A stretch of DNA of 64,000 nt from Antilocapra americana (taxonomy: Eukaryota > Chordata > Mammalia > Artiodactyla > Antilocapridae). Positions 1-10,800 of the stretch are shown here, piece by piece (position 1 is the first letter of the stretch; every line of letters starts with the position of its first letter). The notes under the pieces are model-generated. The model saw nothing but the letters and a program-made list of their open reading frames with translations. It did no database searches and was not told where the DNA came from. The stretch is from assembly GCA_007570785.1 (NCBI GenBank), contig ML664161.1, forward strand, positions 44,540,418-44,604,417, in the 5' to 3' direction. Position numbers and translations under genes: made by a program.

Positions 1-1308
1 TTGACATATAGCATAAGTCTAAAGTATATAACATTATGGCACAAAATGATCACCACCATAAGATTAGTTAACATCTATCACTCCATGTCTGAGGAGGCCT
101 TACAAATAGCTTAGAAAAGAAAAGAAGCAAAAGGCAAAGGAGAAAAGGAAAGATATACCCATTTGAATCAGAGTTCCAAAGAACTGCAAGGAGAGATAAG
201 AAAGCCTTCCTCAGTGATCAACGCAAAGAAATAGAGGAAAACAATAGAATAGAAAAGACTAGAGATCTCTTCAAGAAAATTAGAGATACCAAGGGAACAT
301 TTCATGCAAAGATGGGCACAATAAAGGACAGAAATAGTATGGACCTGAAAGAAGCAGAAGATATTAAGAAGAGGTGGCAAGAATACACAGAAGAACTATT
401 AAAAAAGGATCTCCATTACCCAGATAATCAGGATGGCGTGATCATTCACCTAGAGCCAGACATCCTGGAATGTGAAGTCAAGTGGGCCTTAAGAAGCATC
501 ACTACAAACAAAGCTAGTGGAGGTGATGGAATTCCAGTTGAGCCATTTCAAATCCTGAGAGACAATGCTGTGAAAGTGCTGCACTCAATATGCCAGAAAA
601 TTTGGAAAACTCAGCAATGGCCACAGGACTGGAAAAGGTCAATTTTCATTCCAATCCCAAATAAAGGCAATACCAAAGAATGTTCAAACTACTGCACAAT
701 TGCACTCATCTCACACGCTAGCAAAGAAAAGAAATGTTCAAAATTCTCCAAGCCAGGCTTCAACAGTATGTGAACTGTGAACTTCCAGATGTTCAAGCTG
801 GATTTAGAAAAGACAGAGGAACCAGAGATCAAATTGCCAACATCCGCTGGATCATTGAAAAAGCATGAGAGGTCCAGAAAAAACACTTACCTCTGATTTA
901 TTGACTATGCCAAAGGCTTTGACTATGTGGATCACAACAAACTATGGAAAATTCTTCAAGAGATGGGAATACCAGACCACGTGACCTGCCTCCTGAGAAA
1001 CCTGTATGCAGGTCAAGAAGGAACAGTTAGAACTGGACATGGAACAACAGACTGGTTCCAAATGGGGAAAGGAGTGCATCAAGGCTGTATATTATCACCC
1101 TGCTTATTTAACTTAAATGCAGAGTACATCATGCAAAATGCCATGCTAGATGAGGCACAAGCTGGAATCAAGATTGCCGGGAGAAATATCAATAACCTCA
1201 GATATGCAGATGACACCACCCTTATGCAGAAAGTGAAGAAGAACTAAAGAGCCTCTTGATGAAAGTGAAAGAAGAGAGTGAAAAAGCTGGCTTAAAACTC
1301 AACATTCA

Positions 1309-2202
1309 GGAAGTGTGCTCTGCAGCCCCGCGGATCTGTCTCTTGCTTCAACAGTGCTTGGATGGAACAGACCCAGGGATGCCCATTGCTCTAGCCTCCA
1401 ACCACCCTCCAACCTTTTTTCCAGTCGCAACCTCCGAAGTCAGCCACTCAGCTATCCGCGATCACCAAGACCAGCCACCATTTTTTAACTCCTTATTACT
1501 GACCAATCATGAGCTCCCAGATTCGTCAGAATTATTCTACCAAGGTGGAGGCTACAGTCAACTGCCTGGTTAACATGCAAATGCGGGCCTCCTACACCTA
1601 CCTCTCTCTGGGCTTCTATTTTGACTGCGACGATGTGGCCTTGGAGGGTGTGGGTCACTTTTTTCGCGAATTGGCCAAGGAGAAGCGTGACAGCACAGAG
1701 CGCCTCTTCAAACTGCAAAACCAGCGTGGTGGCCACGCCCTCTTCCTGGATGTGCAGAAGCCATCTCAAGATGAGTAGGTAAAACCCAGGATGCTATGGA
1801 AGCCGCCCTTCTCGTAGAGAAGAACCTGAATCAAGCCCTGTTGGATCTGCATGGCCTGGCCTCTGCCCGCGGAGACCACCACATCTGTGACTTCCTGGAG
1901 AACCACTTCCTAGACGAGGAAGTGAAACTCATCAAGAAGATGGGTGACCACCTGACCAACCTCCGCAGGCTGGCCGGTCCCCAGGCTGGATTGGGAGAGA
2001 ATCTCTTCGAAAGGCTCACCCTCAAGCACAACTAGGAGCTTCTGGAGACCAGTGGCCTTTGAAGAACCCACCTAACATCAGGGCTGCCCGAAGCCCCTCT
2101 CTGCAGCTACTAGGCATCTTTTTAACACCCTGGAGCCCTCTCTCAAGCCTTGGACCAAACGGAAACAATAAAGCTTTTTGCAGCATGAAAAAAAAAAGAA
2201 CC
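1309..2202 (+). pseudogene. FTL: FTL (ferritin light chain) processed pseudogene
   Basis: This is an intronless retrocopy of the ferritin light chain mRNA, including the 5'UTR, a coding region of about 175 codons and the 3'UTR. The frame opens at 1509 with [18 protein letters not shown]. It hits a stop in place of the Trp codon after KPSQDE (1776-1778). A nearby indel shifts the frame, which continues at 1796-2035 ([20 protein letters not shown] to FERLTLKHN). The ferroxidase-free light-chain sequence is otherwise well kept. A polyadenylation signal AATAAA is at 2167-2172, followed by an A-rich tail at about 2188-2200. A perfect 11-bp TSD, ctcaacattca, flanks it at 1298-1308 and 2203-2213, marking L1-type retrotransposition into the BovB. 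It is not expected to make ferritin. Confidence 0.95.
1341..1367 (+). promoter_or_regulatory. Iron-responsive element (IRE) relic in the FTL retrocopy 5'UTR
   Basis: The IRE has a C bulge at 1346, a 5-bp upper stem (ttcaa with ttgga) and the canonical CAGTGC loop at 1352-1357. In ferritin mRNAs this hairpin binds IRP1/IRP2 and blocks translation when iron is low (established knowledge). All invariant loop bases remain, though the host gene copy is broken. Confidence 0.88.
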
Positions 2203-2228
2203 CTCAACATTCAAAAAATGAAAATCAT

Positions 2229-3538
2229 TTATTTTTCTAGAATGGAGCTGCAGGAGTTGCTTGTATATTTTTGAGATTAATTGTTTGTCCATTGCTTCGT
2301 TGGCTATTATTTTCTCCCATTCTGAAGGCTGTCTTTTCACCTTGCTTATAGTTTCCTTTGCTGTGCAGAAGCTTTTAATTTTAATTAGGTCCCATTTGTT
2401 TATTCGTGCTTTTATTTCCGATAGTCTGGGAGGTGGGTCATAGAGGATCCTGCTTTGGTTTATGTCGGAGAGTGTTTTGCCTATGTTATCCTCTAGGAGT
2501 TTTATAGTTTTTGGTCTTATGATTAGATCTTTGATCCATTCTGAGTTTATTTTTGTGTATGGTGTTAGAAAGTGTTCTAGTTTCATTCTTTTACAAGTGG
2601 CTGTAAAAAGTGGGCCAAAGAACTTAACAGACATTTCTCCAAAGAAGACATAAAAATGGCTAACAAACACATGAAAAGATACTCAACATCACTTATTATC
2701 AGAGAAATGCAAATCAAAACCACAATGAGGTACCACTTTACACCAGTGAGAATGGCTGACATCCAAAAATCTACAAGCAATAAATGCTGGAGAGGATGTG
2801 GAGAAAAGGGAACCCTCTTACACTGTTGGTGGGAATGCAAACTAGTACAGCCACTATGGAAAACAGTGTGGAGATTTCCTTAAAAAACTGCAAATAGACC
2901 TGCCATATGACCCAGCAATCCCACTGCTGGGCATACACACTGAGGAAACCAGAATTGAAAGAGACATGTGTACCCCAATGTTCATCGCTGCATTGTTTAC
3001 AATAGCCAGGACATGGAAGCAACCTAGATGCCCATCAACTGACGAATGGATAAGAAAGCTGTGGTACATATACACAATGGAATATTACTCAGCATTAAAA
3101 AAAAATTCATTTGAATCAGTTCTACTCAGGTGGACGGAACTGGAGCCTATTATCCAGAGTGAAGTAAGCCAGAAGGAAAAACAACAATACAGTATACTAA
3201 CGCATATATATGGAATTTAGAAAGATGGCAACGAGAACCCTGCATGCGAGACAGAAAAAGGAACGCACTTGTATAGAACACACTTGTGGACTCTGTGGAA
3301 GAGGGCAAGGGTGGGATGATATGGGAGAATGACATTGAAACATGTTAATTATCATATGTGTAATCAATCGCCAGCCCAAGGTTGATGCTCGGGGCTGGTG
3401 CACTGAGATGTCCCGGGGGAGGGAATCAGGAGGGAGGAGGGAGGGGGGTTCTGGAGGGGGAGCATATGTAAACCCATGGCGGTTTCATGTCATTGTATGG
3501 CAAAACCAACACAATAAAGTACAGAAAATTTAAAAAAA
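2229..3538 (+). mobile_element. Ruminant L1 insertion with 5' inversion (twin priming)
   Basis: From about 2600 to 3538 the sequence is sense L1: the ORF2 C-terminus (blocks such as [24 protein letters not shown], then MEYYSALKK), the 3'UTR and a short A tail. From 2229 to about 2600 it is antisense ORF2. This is the head-to-head structure expected of twin priming. The direct repeat atgaaaatcat at 2218-2228 and 3539-3549 (longer if flanking A's are counted) marks the target site. It landed in BovB sequence just downstream of the FTL copy. Confidence 0.85.
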
Positions 3539-4213
3539 ATGAAAATCATATCATCTGATCCCATCACTTCACGGCAAATGGAGAAATAATGGAAATAGTG
3601 AGAGACTTCATCTTTGGGGGGCTCCAAAATCACTGCAGATGGTGACTGCAGCCATGAAATTAAAACACACTTGCTCCTTGGAAGAAACATTATGACCAAC
3701 CTAAACAGCATATTAAAAAGCAGAGACATTACTTTGCCAACAAAAGTCCATCTATTCAAAGCTATGGTTTTTCCAGTAGTCATGTATGGATGTGAGAGTT
3801 GGACTATAAAGAAAGCTGAGCAATGAAGAACTGATGCTTTTGACCTGTGATGATGGAGTAGACTCTTGAGAGTCCCTTGGACAGCAGGGAGATCCAACAA
3901 TTCAATCCTAAAGGCAATGAACCCTGAATATTCATTGGAAGGACTGCCGATGAAGCTGAAACTCCAATGTCTCGGCCACCTCATGCGAAGAACCGACTTA
4001 TTGGAAAAGACCCTAATACTAGGAAAGATTGAAGGCAGGAGGAGAAGGGGACTACAGAGGATGAGATGGTTGGATGGCATCACCAGCACAATGGACATGA
4101 GTTTGAGTAAGCTCCGGGAGTTGGTGATGGACAAGGAAGCCTGGCGTGCTACAGTCCATGAGGTCGCAAAGAGTTGGACACGACTGAGTTACTGAACTGA
4201 CCTGATCACTCCA

Positions 4214-4847
4214 CATAGTCATCATTTTTTCCCTCATGATGAGAACTTCTAAGATCTATTCTCCCAGCAACTTTCAAATATGTAATACAGTATTATGAAC
4301 AATCATCATGGAGCCCTTGATGAGAATGCATTACCCAGGAGCCATTTCACAGATCACAGCTTTTGAGTGCATGACCAGCCCTTAGGAGCATTCCTCTCAG
4401 CCATCCAGAAATCTGCTATCCAGAAATCTGCTTTCCAGTGCTCCCTCGCTCCCATCCCACTCTTGAGGTCTCCTCCCACTTTAGAGCATGCTGTCCAGAC
4501 CATGCAAGCCTGGGAAGGCATTCTGGCTTTGCAACTCACCAGCTATGTGACCTTGGACAAGTAACTTAAGACAGCCAAATCTCACTTCCCTTCTAATTCT
4601 TGAAGGAACTGTGTGGCACTGAGCAATTGTTTGATTTTATTGTCATTTTCAATTACTCCTTTCCCCTTATCATCATTGTTTGGTAATGAAAGTGATCACT
4701 TCCTCCTTCCCATTTCTTTCATTCACCCACACTGCTTGGTAGCAGAAAGCCTTCCCCTAGTCAGATGAACCTGAGTCAAGAAATCAACCATCTGCCCAGC
4801 AATGGACTAGTGTCTAGTGACTATTATTCGACTAATGCCTCTGATCC

Positions 4848-4848
<1 letters not shown>
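4214..4848. other. Unique sequence with a MIR fossil
   Basis: No gene is visible. A MIR-like core (caccagctatgtgaccttgg) occupies about 4480-4625, + strand. The rest is not recognised. Confidence 0.5.

Positions 4849-4890
<42 letters not shown>
4849..4890. repeat. (CA)n microsatellite
   Basis: An uninterrupted run of about 21 CA dinucleotides, long enough to be polymorphic between individuals. Confidence 0.97.
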
Positions 4891-4894
<4 letters not shown>

Positions 4895-6940
4895 AAACTC
4901 ACAAGCCCTGAGCCGCTTTCAGAGTACTGAGTCAGAATCTTGTAGAGATGAGGCCGAGAGCCTATATTTCTAAAACTTCCGTCCCTGATTAAGAATTCTG
5001 CATCTACCTATTCACTCCCATACCTGATGAGAATCCACAACAATATTCTCTGAAAACTGGGCAAATTGTTTTCTATCGGATTAGCTTCACAAGCTGCAGT
5101 CTCCTCAGAGATAGTCATAGGACAAATTGATAGGGGTCTCTCTAATTGGGGATTACCATTTCACAGAAGTCCACCATCAAAAACAATGTTGTTGTTTGTT
5201 GTCTGTTGTTTTCTTTACACTGAACCAGTCTAGAGTCTAGGCTTGGGTTTGCGCCCATCTGTGTTTTTGCTTCTTTTGGTTAAATGTAACCATCGCTCCA
5301 TCATGGAGCTCTGCTTTACTTGTCATCCTATGACTCATGTCTTCCAAAGGAGTCAAGGACCAAGGACTCCATGGAAGGAGGCGAGGAAGGGTGCCTGACA
5401 CAGGAAAGAAAGATTAGAGGCTGAGTGTGGGGATGCCAGGAGACGATGATCAGTGTAGTGGCAGGAATAACTGTGGACTGAATGTCCCACATGGTAGTTC
5501 TGGCCAGGGGACAAGAAAGCAGCAAATCTGCAGCTAAGGGAATAGCTTTTCAAATATTTCTAGTGTCTTGCTCTGTATCCCACACTTTTAGGGGTGTGTG
5601 TGTGAGAAATGGGGGGTTGGAGGGGCTGTACACTCAGAGTTGAACATAAAAAAAGCTCTCTCTATTGACTCCTGAATGGCCGAGATAAAGAGAACCACAT
5701 GGGACTCATTGTCAGAAATGAGAGTGCAGAAGCTGGCCTCCTTTTTCCCATTATTGTGCTATTTTCCTCCTTCTCCCTACCCCTCCCACCTCAAAATGTT
5801 CCCCCCAGCCCCCACTCAACTCCCACCCACCCCAGCAACCCAAAGACCCTCTTTTCAAGCTCCCACTGCCGAGGCCCCCTCGACGGAGCCCAAGACCTCC
5901 ATTCAGAGTCACTGGTTTGGGTAAAATCCCTTATTCACGCCCTGGCCACCCCTCTGCCCCATCAGCTGAGTCTCAGCTCAGACCTCACAAAACAAAACAA
6001 AACCAGCCCGTAGAATTGATGGTTGCTGCTGGAGGACCCTCCTCCACTCCTTCCCCGGGGGGCTCCTGCCCAGGCAGCTTCTATTCTCCACAGTTCCCTC
6101 CCTCCCTGCCCCCAGCTCCTGCTGGATTTTTGTAGTTAACAAGTGCACACTGTTATTATTGTGCCCCCTATCATATTTATTCCTTTTCAGAGCTGATCTG
6201 CACTTTTGTCAGAGGCAACCGAGGCATCTTTTGACATTTTAGCCTTTCTGTCTGCTGGGGAGTGATGACAGGGGTGGCAGCGGGGGCAATCCAGTCTTAA
6301 GACGAGCAAGCAAAGCAGAAGTGAGGAAGACGAGGACAAAACCCCCAAACAAGGGCGACTGGACAGGAAAGAGAAAAACATTGTAACTTGTTAGTGACCC
6401 AATGCAAAAGAGGTAAGGGGAGGAGGACGCTAATGAGCTGGCTGACACTGGTATTTAAAAGTGCTTTATTTCCCAGCAAGGCTGCGAGATGGCTAACTCT
6501 GTTAAAACACTCAGAGAAACTTCCATTTTCATAAATTCCCTAAAACTGAGGGAAATGAGAGAGAGAAAGAGTAAAATCCAGAGAATATCAGAAATAAATA
6601 TCAACAAATAAAGAAAGGTGAAAAGAGAGAAAAGGAATAAAATTTTTGGTGTTTTTAATCTAACACTCAGCTTGAAGTATCTAACAGATCTAGCAAAAGT
6701 CTCTTGTGCCTTTTTAAAATGTAAAGCTTAGGAAATGTCGCCAGAATCCCCAAACTGCAGTGATTAGTAAACTTCCCAGATTCCTTCATATCCTTTTCCA
6801 CTGACAACATTGTGGTCACGGGAGAGAAGTAATGTCTGAAAGCACTGTTCCAATTAATGACACAGAGAGTGCTGAAATATCAATGGAGAGGAACTTAAAG
6901 AAAACACAGCTAATTAATTTTCACTTGACCTCCCAGAGAG
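4891..6940. other. Unique non-repetitive stretch, no gene recognised
   Basis: About 2 kb without a recognisable repeat or gene. The part from 5740 to 6130 is C-rich, with short proline-rich frames on both phases that show no family resemblance and no splice context. From 6500 to 6650 it is purine-rich. It could contain conserved non-coding sequence, but this cannot be judged from one genome. Confidence 0.4.
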
Positions 6941-8115
6941 TGGTGTTTTTATTCTACTTGTACATATGAGGAGAGGAAGTTGAACAGCACTGTGATTTGC
7001 ACAAAGCCCAAGGTAAAGCCAGGGATCAAGAACATCTGACTTCTGGGATCACAGCCAGCAGCTCGCAAAACTCACTATCGTATTTCTAGGAAAGAATGCA
7101 TTTATACTCATGAGGAAATTCGAACGACAACATCCCAATGTGCTCATTTAGGAGAAGAGTGTGTCCAGAGAACATTAAAGGAAGAGATTAGCCTGTGGAA
7201 TTAGTCATCTCCAACTTGGTTTTCTTTCCTTATAAGACAAAAAAAGGAATCTCATGGAAACGCTACATGAAGGGAGATGCCCCAAGTCTTCTCTAATAAT
7301 GTTCTTTCACTTTTCTAAATAATATGCTGTAGTCTTAAAAACCCTATCCCACCAAATTGCTCAGAGCATTTTGTAAACATTAATCAAACCTCAGGACTGT
7401 AGTAGGTGGCCTCTGTTATTACCCTCAGCTCTCAGATGGAGAAATTGGTTTGGAGAAATTAAATCATTAGTACAAGGTTACTCAGAAACTTCTTGTTACT
7501 CAGAAATTCCAGGATAGACTAAGGTCTAAAATTCATCATTCCTAAGCTGAAATCTACCCATCTTTCTGTAAGACCAATGCCACCCAACATGTCCTTCAAC
7601 AAAATTTCCATTTGTTTTATTCTTATTTTCATGCTCAAGTTTTCCCCTTGTCTCTTTGTGCAAACTTAAAAAGCTGCCCGTTATACCTTTTATAATCTTT
7701 CCTGTGTTATGAAATCTAATGTTCTCACATGTCTTACTTTCAAATAAACCCTGCAGCCTTGACTTTCTTCTCTCATCATGCAACTTCTGCTCATATTAGG
7801 CTTGACACACATGTATTCAAAGGCAACAGCAGGATACCCCGTCCCAATTTCCCTTTCTTGAGAGAATAGTTATCCCAACTAATATTAGCAGAAGGGAAAT
7901 ACTGCTGCATATTTGGATAATATTTCATAGTTTATAAAAAAGTTTCATACAGGCTATCAGTTGAATTTCACTATAGTCCTAACTAAGAATTCTGGAGATA
8001 AACTGAGTCAGGCTTAACAAGGTCATGTGTCCAAAGTCACATGGCTAGGAAGTTGTGTGTGTATGTTTGCAGAGGTGGTAGGGAGTGACAAGAACCTAGG
8101 TCTTCTAGGACTCAG
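6941..8115 (-). repeat. Cluster of antisense MIR fossils
   Basis: Three MIR-like blocks read on the - strand: about 6945-7065 (gatttgcacaaagcccaagg), 7380-7540 (gatggagaaattggtttgg) and 7960-8115 (tcacatggctaggaagttg). They are separated by unrecognised AT-rich sequence. None codes. Confidence 0.45.
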
Positions 8116-8589
8116 GCACAGAATGTTTCATTCTGGTGCTAGAAAATGAAAGTTCTGTTTATATAAGAAATTAACATTAGCAATATAGTCTTTGAAAACA
8201 ATTCACCCTCAAAGAAAATTTGTAGGTTTTATAAAAGTATTTCTCAGGTCTTACCTGGGGAACCTAGAACTACTACCAGAAAATCAGAAAGACTGCAACA
8301 AATGTAAGGTAAATTGTAATCACTTTGGATGCAGAGACTTTAGATTTGAATAATATTGAAATGTTCTGCTGCATTATAGGCAAACTTTATTCTACAGGAA
8401 ACCTGTACAAACTTTGAGGTAAGAACTATCACCAATTTTTAAAAAGAATGTGTGAGTTCTCTAGATGTTGGGTGAGATGTTCTAAAACAATTCATTTAAG
8501 GTGGTCAATAGTATTGTCCAAATAAACTATGTCTTCACTAATTTTTTGTCTTGTTCTAGAAACTGCTGAGAAAGGAAATAGAAATTTGT

Positions 8590-8710
8590 TCTAATAAATG
8601 AATTAAAATATCCAACTATGACTGTGGATTTGTCTATTTGTGCTTTCATTCCATCCATTTTTGCTTTGTATATTTCCACTTCTTATTTTATGCCTTCCTG
8701 TATGATAAAC
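8590..8710 (-). mobile_element. Old L1 ORF2 fossil, antisense, left part
   Basis: The stretch from gactgtggatttgtctattt to cttcctgtatgataaa is an antisense L1 ORF2 segment. It continues after the LTR with ttccttttatcattatgaaa at about 9877-10060, so the two parts were once continuous. Confidence 0.65.
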
Positions 8711-8759
8711 TTCTGGGAGCCATCAGGATGCCCCCTTGCTCGGATGACAAGGTCACGAG

Positions 8760-8769
8760 NNNNNNNNNN
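8760..8769. other. Assembly gap (10 N) flanked by a 28-bp exact duplication
   Basis: Ten Ns separate two identical 28-base copies of ccccttgctcggatgacaag... at 8732-8759 and 8770-8797. This looks like two contig ends that overlap but were not merged. Confidence 0.95.
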
Positions 8770-9317
8770 CCCCTTGCTCGGATGACAAGGTCACGAGACT
8801 AAGAAAGAAATTGCAAAGCTGACTTTCTTTATGGGGGCATCCCGGGCTAGGCCCCCCCTGGTATTTTTCTTGGGAGTTCTGTCCATGCTCGGAACATTGG
8901 CTCATCTCAGTAGGTCAGTCCCAGTTGGAAAGATTTAGTCCTGAGATAATCCCCCCAGACCTTATCGACCAGAGGATCTGGGAAGGTGGATCACCTTCCC
9001 TGGGGGCTAAGGAGGAATGAAAGGACAACACCTCCTACTAGTTACTGGGAAGTTTACCAGGAGTTCTCTGGGGGTCATGGCAAGGCCACCACCAGAAAGG
9101 CTTGTACTTGGGTCACCTTTCCACCTCCCACTCTCCCGACCACTCCACGGAGGAGGCTCTCTTCCTTAAAGAAACCGGGCTGGAATGGGATTTAGGAATG
9201 CTCAAAACTGTGGCCAGCATAGTTGGAGATATTGATTGCTTTAGGATAGAGTAGACATAGGAATTCATTATAGTAGTTAAGGTTAATAGGGTTTTATTGC
9301 TAAAGCAGTGCTGCTAG

Positions 9318-9407
9318 ACTGTCTCTTAGTCCTCTTTCCTCTTTCTAAACTGTCTTAGTCCTCTTTCCTCTTTCTAAACTGTTTCTTTGTCCTCTTTCCT
9401 CTTTCCT
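9318..9407 (+). repeat. Short tandem array inside the LTR (about 3 copies of 30 bp)
   Basis: The motif cttagtcctctttcctcttt recurs three times with a spacing of about 30 bp and small changes. Confidence 0.85.
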
Positions 9408-9877
9408 CATAAGAACCAGAGTAGGTTACTAAAATAAAACAGTTTCAAGCTTTAGCCCTTCCCTCTAGTTCCTACACAGTTGCACCTGATAAGAGAAATG
9501 TAACCTTTCTACTTAGATTGATGTACTTATCATGATTGAATGAAGCATACTGAAGACATTCAAATGGTAAACATACTATTGTTAAATCTAATTACATAGA
9601 AATCTGACTTCTGCAAGGGGAATGTTTCATGATAGTTTGGGGAATGAGCTCAATGATTAGGTTGCTATGGAAGGTAGAAAACAAAAAATTGTATAGAATG
9701 ATAGGAGATGTAATGATGTAATGGGGATGTCTTTTGGCTATAAAACTGTAAACCAACAATAAACGAGAGAGACTGCTCCATCACCACATCGACTCAGCTC
9801 AGTTCTTCCGCCGACGCGTGACGCCACTCATCCCTCAAGACCCCTGGACCCGCCGAGGCTGGACCTCGGCAATAAAT

Positions 9878-10060
9878 TCCTTTTATCATTATGAAATGTC
9901 TCTCTTTATCTCTGGAACTGTTTTATCTTGAAGCTTATTTTATTTGATATCAATAGCCATTCCATCCCTCTTATGCTTAATCCTTTTGTGGTTCATTTTT
10001 TCTACCCAGTTAGTTTCAACCTATATCATCCACTCAGAATCAATACAAATAAATTCATGT
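9878..10060 (-). mobile_element. Old L1 ORF2 fossil, antisense, right part
   Basis: The continuation of the L1 fragment ending at 8710, beginning ttccttttatcattatgaaa. The LTR at 8711-9871 inserted between the halves. Confidence 0.65.
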
Positions 10061-10254
10061 CTATGTAAGAGCTTTTTATGAATTTCATTAACTTAAATAA
10101 GATATTGCAAGTAGGATCATGTTGGCATGAATCAATAAGAGGAAGTTTCTGAACCTAAAAAGTTAAAATTAGGTGTAGATGGCCAGTTAATGGAGGTGGC
10201 CATCTCCCTAGGCACACTCTGGAAACTAATTTCTGAACTGTCCATTTCTTTTCC

Positions 10255-10800
10255 TATTTTTTTGCATTAAGACTCCCTCCAAGTCTTCTACACTTTTGAT
10301 TGTCATCTTTATCTCTTTCTTTCTAGATATTAAACACTACAGTTCATGATCTTGTCATCTTTGTACAGGATCATTAAAGTTTTCTTCACTGGACATCCCT
10401 GCCTCTCATCTCTCCAACCAAAAGAGGCTACCAGGAAATTTCATTGAGACCTTTCTCCTGGGACTCTGTCCTCAGTTTTGCTTTGCTCCTTTTGTTTCTT
10501 TTTTAACATCTCGCTTTGGTAATATTGCTTATATACTTCTTGAAATGGCTCACATTTTTCATGCTCCTTTTTCTCCCTTCATACCCTTCTATAAACCTCA
10601 CTTCCTTTTCTTGGTCTCCCAATTTTTTCCTCCATTACAGCCACACCAACTCAACTAGATGTCTGTTTATTCAGTGTTTTGTTTATGTCTAAATTAGACA
10701 GTCAACGCCTTGAGGCTGGGGTTTCATTCTCAGAGTTCTGTGCTTTGCAAAATGCCATCTGCACTTACCACACTCTATAAATAATAAATAATCAGGCAAA
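10255..10800 (+). repeat. L2 LINE 3'-end fossil
   Basis: A pyrimidine-rich block is followed by aaattagacagtcaacgcct and ttgaggctgggg, matching the L2 3'UTR pattern in which a gene-like tail precedes short A-rich repeats. It is diverged and non-coding, with approximate boundaries. Confidence 0.5.

Larger units (their letters stand above)
87..4204 (+). mobile_element. BovB (RTE) LINE, 5'-truncated, split by FTL retrocopy and L1
   Basis: The BovB sequence occupies 87-1308 and about 3539-4204. The reverse transcriptase (RT) region is recognisable: translations include ITTNKASGGDGIPVE at about 506-540 and the catalytic YADD at 1203-1214. After the two nested insertions it resumes with the C-terminal block near 3610-4195 (SRDITLPTKVHLFKAMVFPV). 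It ends in the ctgaactga-type BovB tail. A 9-bp direct repeat, atcactcca, flanks the whole array at 77-85 and 4205-4213. Frameshifts and stops split every domain, so it is dead. BovB is an RTE-clade LINE horizontally acquired by ruminants (established knowledge). Confidence 0.9.
8711..9871 (+). mobile_element. Solo LTR of a class II (ERVK-like) endogenous retrovirus
   Basis: This 1161-bp element lies inside an antisense L1. It starts ttctgggagcc (probably a mutated TG start) and ends ctcggca. The 6-bp near-repeat ataaac/ataaat at 8705-8710 and 9872-9877 fits the target duplication of betaretrovirus-like elements. TATAAAA is at 9739-9745 and AATAAA at 9758-9763. A pyrimidine-rich array with a period of about 30 bp is at 9318-9407. 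No gag, pol or env is seen, so it is a solo LTR. It contains a 10-N gap. Confidence 0.75.

Noticed and set aside
5676..6135. Proline-rich frames
   Set aside because: C-rich sequence gives proline in several phases; overlapping frames in two phases argue against real coding.
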